The notes below the pieces were generated by a model. That model worked only from the letters and a program-made list of their open reading frames with translations. It was not told the origin of the DNA and did no database searches. Shown one piece after another: positions 8,221 through 15,760 of a stretch of DNA of 64,000 bases (positions within the stretch are counted from its first letter, which is position 1; every line of letters begins with the position of its first letter). Made by a program: the position numbers and the translations under genes. The stretch is from Lunatimonas sp. (GTDB lineage: Bacteria; Bacteroidota; Bacteroidia; Cytophagales; Cyclobacteriaceae). The stretch lies in the NCBI RefSeq assembly GCF_020832325.1, contig NZ_JAFIEU010000029.1, positions 1-64,000 of the forward strand, given 5' to 3'.

Positions 8221-8520
8221 TTACAGGAATGTAAACCCAATTCTTTTATTCAATCCTTGTTCAAAAATCCGGATCAATGTCGATAACTGGATATTCCCTT
8301 TTCCATTTTCTAGTTTTGAGATATAACTCTTCTTTGTTCCTGCCTTTTCAGCCAATTGTTCCTGGGTCAAATTTGCTTCCTTCCTAGCTTCTTTTAGCAT
8401 TGCACTGATGATGAACATCTGGGCATTCTCTTCATACTTATTCCTGCTTTCACTTCCAATCTTGCCGTGTTCCAGTTCAATCAATTCATCGAATGTCTTG
8501 ACTTTGCTATAATCTTTCAT
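8221..8520 (-). CDS. higA: HigA-type antitoxin (XRE HTH)
   Basis: 99 aa. An N-terminal helix rich in charged residues (1-45) is followed by a complete XRE helix-turn-helix (about 38-92: AMLKEARKEANLTQEQLAEK, then a recognition helix around KKSYISKLENG). Order and spacing match Bacteroidota HigBA: the toxin frame ends 4 bp before this ATG. HigA normally neutralises HigB and represses its own promoter. Because the toxin is broken, this gene survives as an orphan antitoxin that could still repress or cross-neutralise related toxins. Confidence 0.85.
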   Translation of the reverse strand: MKDYSKVKTFDELIELEHGKIGSESRNKYEENAQMFIISAMLKEARKEANLTQEQLAEKAGTKKSYISKLENGKGNIQLSTLIRIFEQGLNKRIGFTFL

Positions 8521-8524
8521 ATCC

Positions 8525-8873
8525 TTATTTCTTTGTTTGAAAATATTCCTTCATTAATCTTTCCGCTTTCTCTATTTCTTTCTTCGGGGTGTTCTGAGTC
8601 TTCTTTTGAAATCCATTGAAAAGAACTACCTACTTTCCTTCATCAAAGCAGCAGATCCCGATAGCTATCGGGACTGAAAAGGTTTGATTGGTATTCCACT
8701 CTCACTTCAAATAACCCTTCAGTTCCTTCAAGATGCTTGAGAAACTTCTCGGGCACCCTTTCCACTTACTTGATCAGTTCAAAAACATACTGAATCTTAC
8801 TCTTGACCTTTTCATTCTGGTTTTGGTAAAACGCTATGAAGTGGTTTTCATAAAAAATTATCTTTCTTACCAT
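8525..8873 (-). pseudogene. higB: HigB (RelE-fold) toxin, inactivated by three lesions
   Basis: Reading the minus strand from ATG 8871-8873 gives a HigB-like start (MVRKIIFYENHFIAFYQNQN), then an in-frame TAA after ...VFELIK. The frame resumes with VERVPEKFLKHLEGTEGLFE, and a 16-bp palindrome inserted at 8657-8672 within the codons for ...NLFR-ICCFDEGK shifts the frame. A second stop (TAG where Leu is expected) follows GK, before VVLFNGFQKKTQ and the normal end at TAA 8525-8527. Two nonsense changes and one insertion make this a clear toxin pseudogene. Confidence 0.85.
8657..8672. repeat. 16-bp perfect palindrome CCCGATAGCTATCGGG
   Basis: Inserted into the higB reading frame; removing 16 bp (TCCCGATAGCTATCGG on the coding strand) restores the family sequence F-R-I-C-C across the site. 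This exact palindrome is a familiar intergenic repeat in Bacteroidota. Confidence 0.85.
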
Positions 8874-8936
8874 ATCCACAAAGTTATCTCAAAGGATAAC
8901 ATTTTCCAAAAGTGGGACGTTCTTTTAACCCACTCC

Positions 8937-9561
8937 AACTTTCTTATTGCTCTGTATCTTCCAGACCCAGCTAACGTCTAGCTTGTCGGATTGATCCGGT
9001 ATGGTTGGCTTTAAAAATTCCTTTCCTCAACAGGTGAGTGAATTGATCGATACACCTATAGTAAGATTTCGTCTATCCCATCCGAAAGCTTCAGATCTCT
9101 AATGCCGGGTTTGCTCAGTTCTAAAGATAAGGCTTTACACCAAATAAAAAAATACCCCATTCAGGGTGTTTTTAATCAACTATTTTACCTTATATTACGA
9201 TTAAATACTATTTTATAAAGATTAAGCCATTAGGAACGAATTTTCTTCGTACCGCGCTTACCTGCTTTTTGCGCCATGTGCTCAACCTACCCGAAAATTT
9301 GCTATTTTTAAGCAACCCAACCGTAGCCACCATGCAGCATTTCCTAAAACGCCTCTCTCTCCTTTTCTTCACCCTCTTTGCCACGCTTTCCTACGCGCAG
9401 GAACTTCCCGGCCCCCGATTGATCGTCAGAGGCGACGACATGGGCTCCTCCCGCTCGGCAAACCTGGCCAGCATAGAAACCTTTGAAAAGGGGATCGAAA
9501 CTTCCATCGAACTGATGGTGGTCACGCCCTGGTTTCCGGAGGCGGTGCAGTTGCTCCGCAA
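8937..9561 (+). repeat. Segmental duplication, right copy
   Basis: Partner of 7435-8060. It supplies the upstream region and first codons of the intact gene at 9332. higBA lies between the two copies. Its left edge, like that of the other copy, is AACTTTC. Confidence 0.9.
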
Positions 9562-11182
9562 ACATACCGGCGTGGACGTGGGCCTACACCTTGTGCTGAC
9601 CAGCGAGTGGGACGGCATCAAATGGCGGCCGCTGACTCCCTGCCCCAGCCTCACGGATGCAGATGGCTATTTCCTGCCCATGATCTGGCCCCACCAAAAC
9701 TACCCCGGACTGGCCATCACCGAAAGGGCCTGGAAACTGGAAGAAATCGAACGGGAGTTCCGGGCACAGATCGAGCTGACCCTAAAGCAGGTACCCCCGG
9801 TCAGCCACCTTTCCGGACACATGGGCTCCACGGGCTTTGATCCCGAGGTGGCAAAAATGGTCTCCCGGCTATCAGAAGAATACGACCTGCCCGTGATGAG
9901 TCGGGAGGTTATGCAGGGATTGGGGATCTCCGGAGTCAGCTACGAAGGACCCAAAGGCAGCTCCTCCGAAAAGGAAGCGTCCTTTATCCGCATGCTGGAA
10001 AAACTGGAATCGGGCAGATCCTATCAATTTGTAGACCACCCCTCCTATGACAACCTGGAGATGCAGGGCGTCGGCCATATCGGCTACGAAGACGTGGCCG
10101 CAGACCGACAGGGGGTCACCGATACCTGGACCAGCGAAAAGGTAAAAGAGGCGGTGGCAAACAACGGGGTTGAACTGATCAACTTCATCACGGCCATCAA
10201 AGCACTGCCCCGGTCTGATCCGGAGGCGGAAAAGGTTCGTCCCGAGTCCATTTCGAACTACCTCCAAGCGGTACAGGCAGCCAATCAAGACCTGCACAGC
10301 CTGATGATCCTCCGGAATGGCCAGGTGGTCTTTGAACGATGGTTTGGGGACCATGCCGCAAACAAGCCCCATGCCCTCTTTTCGGTCAGCAAGACCTTTA
10401 CCGCCACGGCGATTGGCTTTGCCGTTCAGGAGGGGCTTTTGAATGTAGGCGATAAGGTCATCTCCTTCTTTCCGGATAAGTTGCCGGCGGAGATCAGTCC
10501 CCACCTGCAGGCCATGGAGATACGGCACTTGCTGACCATGACCGCCGGGCATGACGTGGATCCTACCCGGACGATCCGGGAAAATCAGGATGCCGATTGG
10601 GTAGAGGCCTTTTTGGCCTTTCCGGTGGTGCATCCGCCAGGCACCCAATACGTCTACAATAGCCTGGCCACTTTTATGCTTTCCGCCATATTACATCAGG
10701 TCACCGGAGAGCGTTTGTTGGATTATTTACAGCCCAGACTGTTGCGGCCCTTGGGTATCGTAGGCACCACCTGGGACCAAAACCCACAGGGATTGGATGT
10801 GGGTGGATGGGGTCTACAGGTAAAAACCGAGGACATGGCCAAGCTGGGCCTTTTTTACCTACAAAAAGGGGAATGGAACGGGAAGCAACTGCTGCCCTCC
10901 GCTTGGATTGAAGAAGCCAGTTCGGCCCAAGTACCCTCCCTTCCCGCAGGTCAGAAAAAAGAGAACCTGAAAGTGGAAGCCAAGGATTCCGACTGGCTGC
11001 AGGGCTACGGCTACCAGCTTTGGCAAAGCCGGTACAACTCCTACCGGGCCGATGGGGCCAACGGACAGTTTGTGTTGATACTGCCCGAAAAGAACGCCGT
11101 GATCGTCACTACGGCCCACATCCAAAACATGCAGGCCGAGCTTAACCTGATCTGGGAGCATTTGCTGCCGGCGTTTGAGTAA
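9332..11182 (+). CDS. Secreted ChbG/YdjC-like deacetylase fused to class C beta-lactamase-like serine hydrolase
   Basis: 616 aa from ATG 9332; an upstream ATG at 9269 is possible, but the signal peptide (1-23, cut after SYAQ) starts at 9332. Residues 25-290 are a ChbG/YdjC carbohydrate deacetylase-like domain: metal ligands D35-D36 (RGDDMGSS) and H159/H163 (HLSGH), and GLHL at 84-87. Residues about 305-616 are a beta-lactamase/penicillin-binding-like hydrolase: S351-x-x-K354 (SVSK) and Y442-x-N/S region (YNS). Both halves keep key residues, so both could act, for instance on amino-sugar polymers and an ester or peptide, in the periplasm or outside. The actual substrates cannot be read from the sequence. 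Confidence 0.85.
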   Translation: MQHFLKRLSLLFFTLFATLSYAQELPGPRLIVRGDDMGSSRSANLASIETFEKGIETSIELMVVTPWFPEAVQLLRKHTGVDVGLHLVLTSEWDGIKWRPLTPCPSLTDADGYFLPMIWPHQNYPGLAITERAWKLEEIEREFRAQIELTLKQVPPVSHLSGHMGSTGFDPEVAKMVSRLSEEYDLPVMSREVMQGLGISGVSYEGPKGSSSEKEASFIRMLEKLESGRSYQFVDHPSYDNLEMQGVGHIGYEDVAADRQGVTDTWTSEKVKEAVANNGVELINFITAIKALPRSDPEAEKVRPESISNYLQAVQAANQDLHSLMILRNGQVVFERWFGDHAANKPHALFSVSKTFTATAIGFAVQEGLLNVGDKVISFFPDKLPAEISPHLQAMEIRHLLTMTAGHDVDPTRTIRENQDADWVEAFLAFPVVHPPGTQYVYNSLATFMLSAILHQVTGERLLDYLQPRLLRPLGIVGTTWDQNPQGLDVGGWGLQVKTEDMAKLGLFYLQKGEWNGKQLLPSAWIEEASSAQVPSLPAGQKKENLKVEAKDSDWLQGYGYQLWQSRYNSYRADGANGQFVLILPEKNAVIVTTAHIQNMQAELNLIWEHLLPAFE

Positions 11183-11274
11183 TCGTAGCGCTTCCATTAC
11201 GTAAGAAGCTACTTGCTAACATGAAGGAAAATGCTTTCTATCCTCCAAAACCTGGAAGGTTTAACTACACATTA

Positions 11275-11688
11275 TCAAGGATTCTCCAAAGACAGCATCC
11301 AACGCACGCCAAACTTATCTATAACCATGGCGAACAGCGCTCCCCAGAACTGGGGCTCGAGTTTTTGTACCACGGTTCCCCCTTCGGAAAGTTTTTCGTA
11401 TAGATGATCTATTTCTTCTTTGGAATCGCAATCCAGGCTTAATTGAACCGAATTGCCTTGCACCAAATCACCTTGGCCACACATATCGGAGGCCATAAAT
11501 TTGAAGTTACCGTTGCTTAGGCTGGCGTGGAGAATTTGGTTGTGGAGGTCTTCCGGAAAATGTTCCTTGGCTGGAGATGCTCCGATGGGCATGATTTCAA
11601 GGTCTCCGCCAAATAATTCCTGGTAAAACTGCATGGCTTCCTTGCAGTTGTCCTGGAAATGTAGGTAGGGTTGTGCTGGGTTTTTCAT
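11275..11688 (-). CDS. VOC family protein (PhnB/glyoxalase-like)
   Basis: 137 aa from ATG 11686-11688, chosen over a longer frame because the domain starts right there (PYLHFQDNCKEAMQFYQ). The pattern with FGGDLEIMPIG, a central histidine-containing stretch and the final FGVRWML is that of PhnB-like proteins in the VOC superfamily. Function of individual members varies and is unknown here. It is the last of a minus-strand group of VOC and SRPBCC genes. It is convergent with the deacetylase fusion gene. Confidence 0.85.
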   Translation of the reverse strand: MKNPAQPYLHFQDNCKEAMQFYQELFGGDLEIMPIGASPAKEHFPEDLHNQILHASLSNGNFKFMASDMCGQGDLVQGNSVQLSLDCDSKEEIDHLYEKLSEGGTVVQKLEPQFWGALFAMVIDKFGVRWMLSLENP

Positions 11689-11716
11689 GGTTAAATGGAT
11701 ATTAATTGATATTCGA

Positions 11717-11730
11717 TCCGCCTCGGCGGA
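11717..11730. repeat. 14-bp palindrome TCCGCCTCGGCGGA
   Basis: Perfect 6-bp arms around TC in the short gap between two VOC genes. It is one base off a palindrome common in Bacteroidota intergenic DNA. Confidence 0.6.
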
Positions 11731-11767
11731 CAAGATATTTATGGATAGTATGAAATTAACATTATTG

Positions 11768-12169
11768 CTAGGTATTGCTTTCCAACTGCGTCCCGATGGA
11801 CCACATATTTCCCGCATAATCCTTAAAGGTGGCCCTTCTGTCAGGATCGTCTCCCCTTTCTTTGGGTGTTTCTACTGCTTCGCAGCCTGCTGCTAAAACC
11901 TTTTCCCAGGTTTTATCCACATCAGGCACATACACATGCATCACAATAGGAACCGCAGGGAACCTGTCGGAGGCATTGCCCAACATGATGACCGAATCGT
12001 CAATCTGCAGTTCGGCATGCATCATGCTGCCATCCGGCATCCGATACTCCCGGAGCATTTTGGCATCAAAAATCTGTTGCATCAATGCCACAAATCTGTC
12101 TGCGTCCTCTAGGATGAAGTAGGGGGAAGCAGAATTGTACCCTGAGGGTTTATAGGTTGAAACATCCAT
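11768..12169 (-). CDS. VOC family protein (PhnB-like)
   Basis: 133 aa. The betaalphabetabetabeta pattern of VOC proteins is visible: SPYFILEDADRFVALMQQIF at the start, a second half-module with HVYVPDVDKTWEKVLAAG, then FKDYAGNMWSIGTQ at the end. It resembles 'bleomycin resistance/glyoxalase' proteins but sequence alone does not give a substrate. It lies 79 bp upstream of the next VOC gene in the same direction. Confidence 0.85.
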   Translation of the reverse strand: MDVSTYKPSGYNSASPYFILEDADRFVALMQQIFDAKMLREYRMPDGSMMHAELQIDDSVIMLGNASDRFPAVPIVMHVYVPDVDKTWEKVLAAGCEAVETPKERGDDPDRRATFKDYAGNMWSIGTQLESNT

Positions 12170-12282
12170 TTTTTTGAATTTTGGATTCGAGATATTTATG
12201 GATATTGGACACTTATTGATATTTATTGCTCATTGACATATTTTGAAATCCTGACAATTCCTGATATTGTTGGAAAGGAGGA

Positions 12283-12398
12283 TTATTGGGTTTCCGCATA
12301 CTTTTTGAAATTGTTCAAGATAGCCTGCCAGCCATTTTGCTGTAATTTTCGATTTTGGCGTTTACATGCGTAGATATAACTATTTTCTCCGCTTTCAT
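12283..12398 (-). pseudogene. Internally deleted SRPBCC (AHSA1-like) gene
   Basis: From ATG 12396-12398 the minus strand reads MKAEKIVISTHVNAKIE, a typical AHSA1/SRPBCC beginning. After it the frame changes and reads NGWQAILNNFKKYAETQ then TAA at 12283-12285, a typical C-terminal helix of the same family. The ~120 residues normally between them are missing. The ATG overlaps the end region of the upstream VOC gene within 2 bp, so it used to be in the same operon. Confidence 0.75.
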
Positions 12399-12399
12399 A

Positions 12400-12804
12400 T
12401 CAGGTTGGTAGTTGGTTAGGATCACTGTACATTATTTCCCATTGGTGCCCATCAGGGTCGGCAATGCTGTCATAATACATCCAGCCGTGATCCTGCGCTT
12501 CCCTATAGCGGGTGGCTCCGTTTTCCAGGGCCGTTCGGACCATATCATCCACCTGTTGGCGACTTTCCACTGCTATGGCCAACAAAACCTGCGTGGTACT
12601 GTGATCTGCCACGGCTCTATTGGTGAAGGTGGCGAAGAACTCTCTTTTAAGGAGCATGGCACAGATGCTACCTTCGTTCAGCATCAGGCAAAGGGCCTTT
12701 TCGTCACAAAATGCTTCATTGAACGAAAATCCAAGCTTAGTCCAAAAGTCTCTGGATCGCTGTAGGTCTTCTACAGGAAGGTTTACATAAATGGATTGTA
12801 TCAT
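12400..12804 (-). CDS. VOC family / glyoxalase-like protein
   Basis: 134 aa. Starts MIQSIYVNLPVEDLQRSRDF and ends with DPDGHQWEIMY, the paired-module VOC signature with an Asp-Pro-Asp-Gly-His turn and a final Glu that often binds metal. Likely a lactoylglutathione-lyase-like or dioxygenase-like protein of unknown substrate. First gene of the VOC/SRPBCC group. Confidence 0.85.
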   Translation of the reverse strand: MIQSIYVNLPVEDLQRSRDFWTKLGFSFNEAFCDEKALCLMLNEGSICAMLLKREFFATFTNRAVADHSTTQVLLAIAVESRQQVDDMVRTALENGATRYREAQDHGWMYYDSIADPDGHQWEIMYSDPNQLPT

Positions 12805-12911
12805 TATGGGTTGGGTTTAGTTGATCATTTGGTCTCAGTCATTAGGTCTAAGGAGTAAGTGAATTGTGTAAGCCGATGGTTGATTAGACTTTTGGGATGG
12901 CATTTCCTTCC

Positions 12912-13277
12912 TCATCGGGGATAGTTCATTAAACTGAGGGATTTAATTAAACCTCTAAGTATTTTGGCTACCTCTTCCGATTTTCTCACCAAAGTCTGGG
13001 TTTGGTCATCCGTGATATATCCTAACCTTTGGGCAAGATAAACCATGGACTTCACTTCACTACACGAAGCAATTGCTATGTACAGGAATCGGCAAAAATC
13101 CGAATCTGAACTTCGATCAAAACCTTCCGCAATGTTATTGGATACAGAAACCGCAGCGCGACAAATCTGATCCCGAAACCCGAAATCCTTCGAATGCTGG
13201 AAAATACCATAAATATCCACGGCCAAATCTTGCGCCCTCTGCCAACCAATTATGTCCTCAAATCGTTGAATTCCCAT
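12912..13277 (-). CDS. Four-helix bundle protein (S23 / 23S rRNA IVS-encoded family)
   Basis: 121 aa, the usual length for the family. Hallmarks: FEDIIGWQRAQDLAVDIY near the start, then QICRAAVSVSNNIAEGFDR (about 38-56) and a final helix LIKSLSL. Proteins of this family form pentamers of four-helix bundles and are frequently found outside rRNA in Bacteroidota; the cellular role is not established. No rRNA is nearby. Confidence 0.9.
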   Translation of the reverse strand: MGIQRFEDIIGWQRAQDLAVDIYGIFQHSKDFGFRDQICRAAVSVSNNIAEGFDRSSDSDFCRFLYIAIASCSEVKSMVYLAQRLGYITDDQTQTLVRKSEEVAKILRGLIKSLSLMNYPR

Positions 13278-13400
13278 ACTTCTCAGCTTTTATATGCACC
13301 TCATTACACAATACACCTCGTGAAAACTGCATCCATTATCGCCCCTTTTTCTTCCTCTTTGTGACTTATTCCTTATACCTAATCCCTTATTCCTATTTCC

Positions 13401-13802
13401 TTATTCCTTACACCTCAACCTCACCAACTCCCCTTTCCTCTTGACAATATTCTTATAATCCCATTGGATGGCTTTGGACTTCTCCAACCATCGAACCAAA
13501 TCCTCTTGGTCGATTTCAGATACCTGTTGATAGAAGATGGAGGCATCCTTGAATTTCTTACCAACCACGTTCAGCCCCTGTTCCCCAAAATCTGCCCCGC
13601 TCCAAAACATCAGTCGTACTCCATGTTTTTGGATGCTGTACCCTACAGTAGGGTTTCCGTCCAGAAACCAAACCGGATGCCGGTGCCAGATTTTGCTTTC
13701 GGCTAAGGGCAATTCCTTATCGATAATTTCTGATAGGGTTTTGCAAACCTCACGATATATAGCTGACTGAGAATCGTTATAAGCTTGGACTTCTTGGTTC
13801 AT
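13401..13802 (-). CDS. DUF1801-type (YdhG-like) protein
   Basis: 133 aa. The family's strands are visible: ESKIWHRHPVWFLDGNPTVG (about 35-54), then VRLMFWSGADFGE and a C-terminal DLVRWLEKSK helix. DUF1801 proteins are small cytosolic proteins of unknown function. It stands alone between two short intergenic gaps. Confidence 0.8.
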   Translation of the reverse strand: MNQEVQAYNDSQSAIYREVCKTLSEIIDKELPLAESKIWHRHPVWFLDGNPTVGYSIQKHGVRLMFWSGADFGEQGLNVVGKKFKDASIFYQQVSEIDQEDLVRWLEKSKAIQWDYKNIVKRKGELVRLRCKE

Positions 13803-13852
13803 ACTTTATGGGATTTTGGATTTCTGATTGCAATTCTCTTTCAGAATCCAGC

Positions 13853-14194
13853 TCAACTTGATTCTCTAATCCATCCCACCTTCTCCTTCCAGAAATCGAT
13901 CTCCCTTCTTCTTGCTTTTAAGTTGGTTGGTGGAGTTTGATTATCAATTCTAGCCTGATTTCGACTTACTGCTGTCTGCTCTTCCAGCGAATTTAGACCG
14001 ATATACCATCGTCTTTCATTCACCTTTTCCAAATCATCAAAGGGACTTGGGCTTAAAAGCCCATCGTCATCCCAATCGAATTGGGTTCCGTATTGCTGTG
14101 GTTTTCCTTCAAATACCGCTATACGGTCAGTTAAATACGCCTTTTGCCTCAATTCATGCAGTGTTTGTTTCACTTCCATTTGCATCAGAACCAA
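13853..14194 (-). pseudogene. DUF6624-like protein, 5' truncated
   Basis: The readable part matches the C-terminal half of DUF6624: AYLTDRIAVFEGKPQQYGTQ (about 19-38) then DERR-like NERRWYIGL. The only available starts are a weak TTG or internal ATGs, and in frame upstream (KYNFTEK) a TGA follows within 11 codons while more family-like sequence continues in another frame. The N-terminal half is missing, so the gene is probably decayed. Confidence 0.55.
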
Positions 14195-14283
14195 GCATTT
14201 TTCAGTGAAATTATATTTTCAGCAGCGCAATGTATATCCATGTTGAAATTGAAATGCTATTGGAGCTCCTCTCCTGGTGGAGT

Positions 14284-14751
14284 CTAGCTAAATTTTCCGT
14301 TAGATCCTTCAGATAGGGTCTTGAGTATTTTGAGCGCATCATTCCAGGTACTTTCAAACATCTCCTTGTGCTCTTCGGTGGTATCCAATTCCACCAAAAC
14401 CTCTGTTGAGCCATCCGATGCTTTGAGGGTGTAATTTTCAAACGCGCCAGCCCACGCCTTAACGGCTTCGCTGCTAGTATCTTCTATACCGTTTTCTATA
14501 AAACCCAAATGTTCTATAGATATAAATTCATGTAACCTGTTGGCCTTGATCCTACTCACCATCCCGGAGTTGTTCCCTTTGCCATCAGGGGCCAAAAACA
14601 GGATTTTACTCCCTTGGCTCCAATCTCCAACAAAGTAAGACCCCGGCATAAATACTTCCGTCCATTTTCGGTAGGTTTCATCACCCAACATGGTATCCCA
14701 AACTTTTTCCCTAGGGGCATTGATCATGATTGAAAACGTTAGCCTTTCCAT
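14284..14751 (-). CDS. SRPBCC (START/Bet v1-like) protein
   Basis: 155 aa. Starts with the family pattern FSIMINAPREKVWDTMLG, has a SYFVGDWSQGSKILFL strand region and ends in a long helix (MFESTWNDALKILKTL). SRPBCC proteins bind hydrophobic ligands in a deep cavity; the ligand is unknown. Confidence 0.85.
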   Translation of the reverse strand: MERLTFSIMINAPREKVWDTMLGDETYRKWTEVFMPGSYFVGDWSQGSKILFLAPDGKGNNSGMVSRIKANRLHEFISIEHLGFIENGIEDTSSEAVKAWAGAFENYTLKASDGSTEVLVELDTTEEHKEMFESTWNDALKILKTLSEGSNGKFS

Positions 14752-14936
14752 TTATTTCTAATTTTAGTGATCCAAAAAAACCTTTGGTCTTTCCTATAAC
14801 TAACCGCAAATGACTTTCCAATAGAACCCTTAATCCAAATATACTACAAAGTTAGCCAATAAGAAAAAAGTTACATGTGGCAAAAACGACAATATAAAGG
14901 GTTGAATACGACAAATAAACTGCCTATTATTGGTGT

Positions 14937-15051
14937 ATGAAATCGAGCATGACGCAAGCGACACACACTGGGATTACTATGCTACATGCGACCTGCCTGC
15001 CGCAGGCAGGGATTCCATCTGACCATTAAAAATCAATTATAGACAGATGAA
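14937..15051 (+). repeat. Shared leader repeat, copy A (upstream of GlxA-like gene)
   Basis: Aligns with 38833-38929: both run ATGAAATCGAGCATGA... through GATTCCATnTGACC to CAATTATAGACANATGAAA, so the match ends inside the start codon region of two unrelated genes. Copy A carries an extra 19-bp palindrome (14992-15010) absent from copy B. Confidence 0.8.
14992..15010. repeat. 19-bp palindrome CCTGCCTGCCGCAGGCAGG
   Basis: Perfect 9-bp arms around one base. It interrupts the leader repeat exactly between CATGCGA and GATTCC, which are adjacent in copy B, so it is an insertion (or a clean loss in B). Confidence 0.85.
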
Positions 15052-15760
15052 ACACGTATCCATTCTACTTCTAGAGCAGGTCAATCTTGCGGGCCTTGAC
15101 AACGCACGGCAGGGGTTGCTGGAAGCCAATCAATTCCTCCTTCAAAAAGGAATGGATCTGATGTTTGAAGTCGAGGTGGTGGGGGCTCAAAACAGAGTTA
15201 CAGTGAACAAGGGACTTTTTTCCATTACGGCCCAAAATCAGATTTCCCACTTGGGAGAAACCGACCTGATCATCATTCCGCCAGTTCAGTCGCCACTGGA
15301 AGACGCCTTAAGAAAAAACATGGAATTTATTCCATGGATACGCTCCCAACGGCAAAAAGGTGCAGAAATCGTGAGTCTATGCATGGGGGCATTTATTCTG
15401 GCCCGGACGGGGTTGCTGGACGACAGAGACTGCGTGACCCACTGGAAAGCAGGTGATGCCTTTAAATCGTTGTTTCCAAAGGTCAACCTGGTTTCGGAAA
15501 AAATCCTAACCGACCACGATGGGCTTTACACCGGAGGCGGTGCGTTTTCCTCTGTCAACTTGATTTTGTATCTGATCGAAAAGATGGTAGGCCGGGAGTG
15601 TGCGGTGTATTGTTCCAAGATCTTTCAGGTGGATTTGGGACGGCAATCCCAGTCTCCGTTTATCATTTTCAAAGGACAGCGAAACCATGCCGATGAACTG
15701 GTGATACAGGTGCAGCAGTACATCGAATCCAAATTTAGTACCCCCTTACCTGTCGTGTAG
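15047..15760 (+). CDS. GlxA-family regulator lacking its AraC DNA-binding domain
   Basis: 237 aa, against about 320 for GlxA regulators. Residues 1-190 are the DJ-1/PfpI-like domain, including the nucleophile-elbow-like SLCMGAFILARTGLL (about 109-123), THWK and TGGGAFSSVNLILYLI. The linker helix ELVIQVQQYIESKF, which normally leads into the two AraC helix-turn-helix motifs, is followed at once by an unrelated PLPVV and a stop. The gene end overlaps the YdeI gene on the other strand. It probably lost its DNA-binding half through a rearrangement. It could persist as a binding-only protein or be decaying. Confidence 0.75.
   Translation: MKHVSILLLEQVNLAGLDNARQGLLEANQFLLQKGMDLMFEVEVVGAQNRVTVNKGLFSITAQNQISHLGETDLIIIPPVQSPLEDALRKNMEFIPWIRSQRQKGAEIVSLCMGAFILARTGLLDDRDCVTHWKAGDAFKSLFPKVNLVSEKILTDHDGLYTGGGAFSSVNLILYLIEKMVGRECAVYCSKIFQVDLGRQSQSPFIIFKGQRNHADELVIQVQQYIESKFSTPLPVV

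Noticed and set aside
6155-9300. Integron cassette array
   Set aside because: Cassette-like ends and a hairpin are present, but no GTTRRRY/RYYYAAC cores and no integrase.
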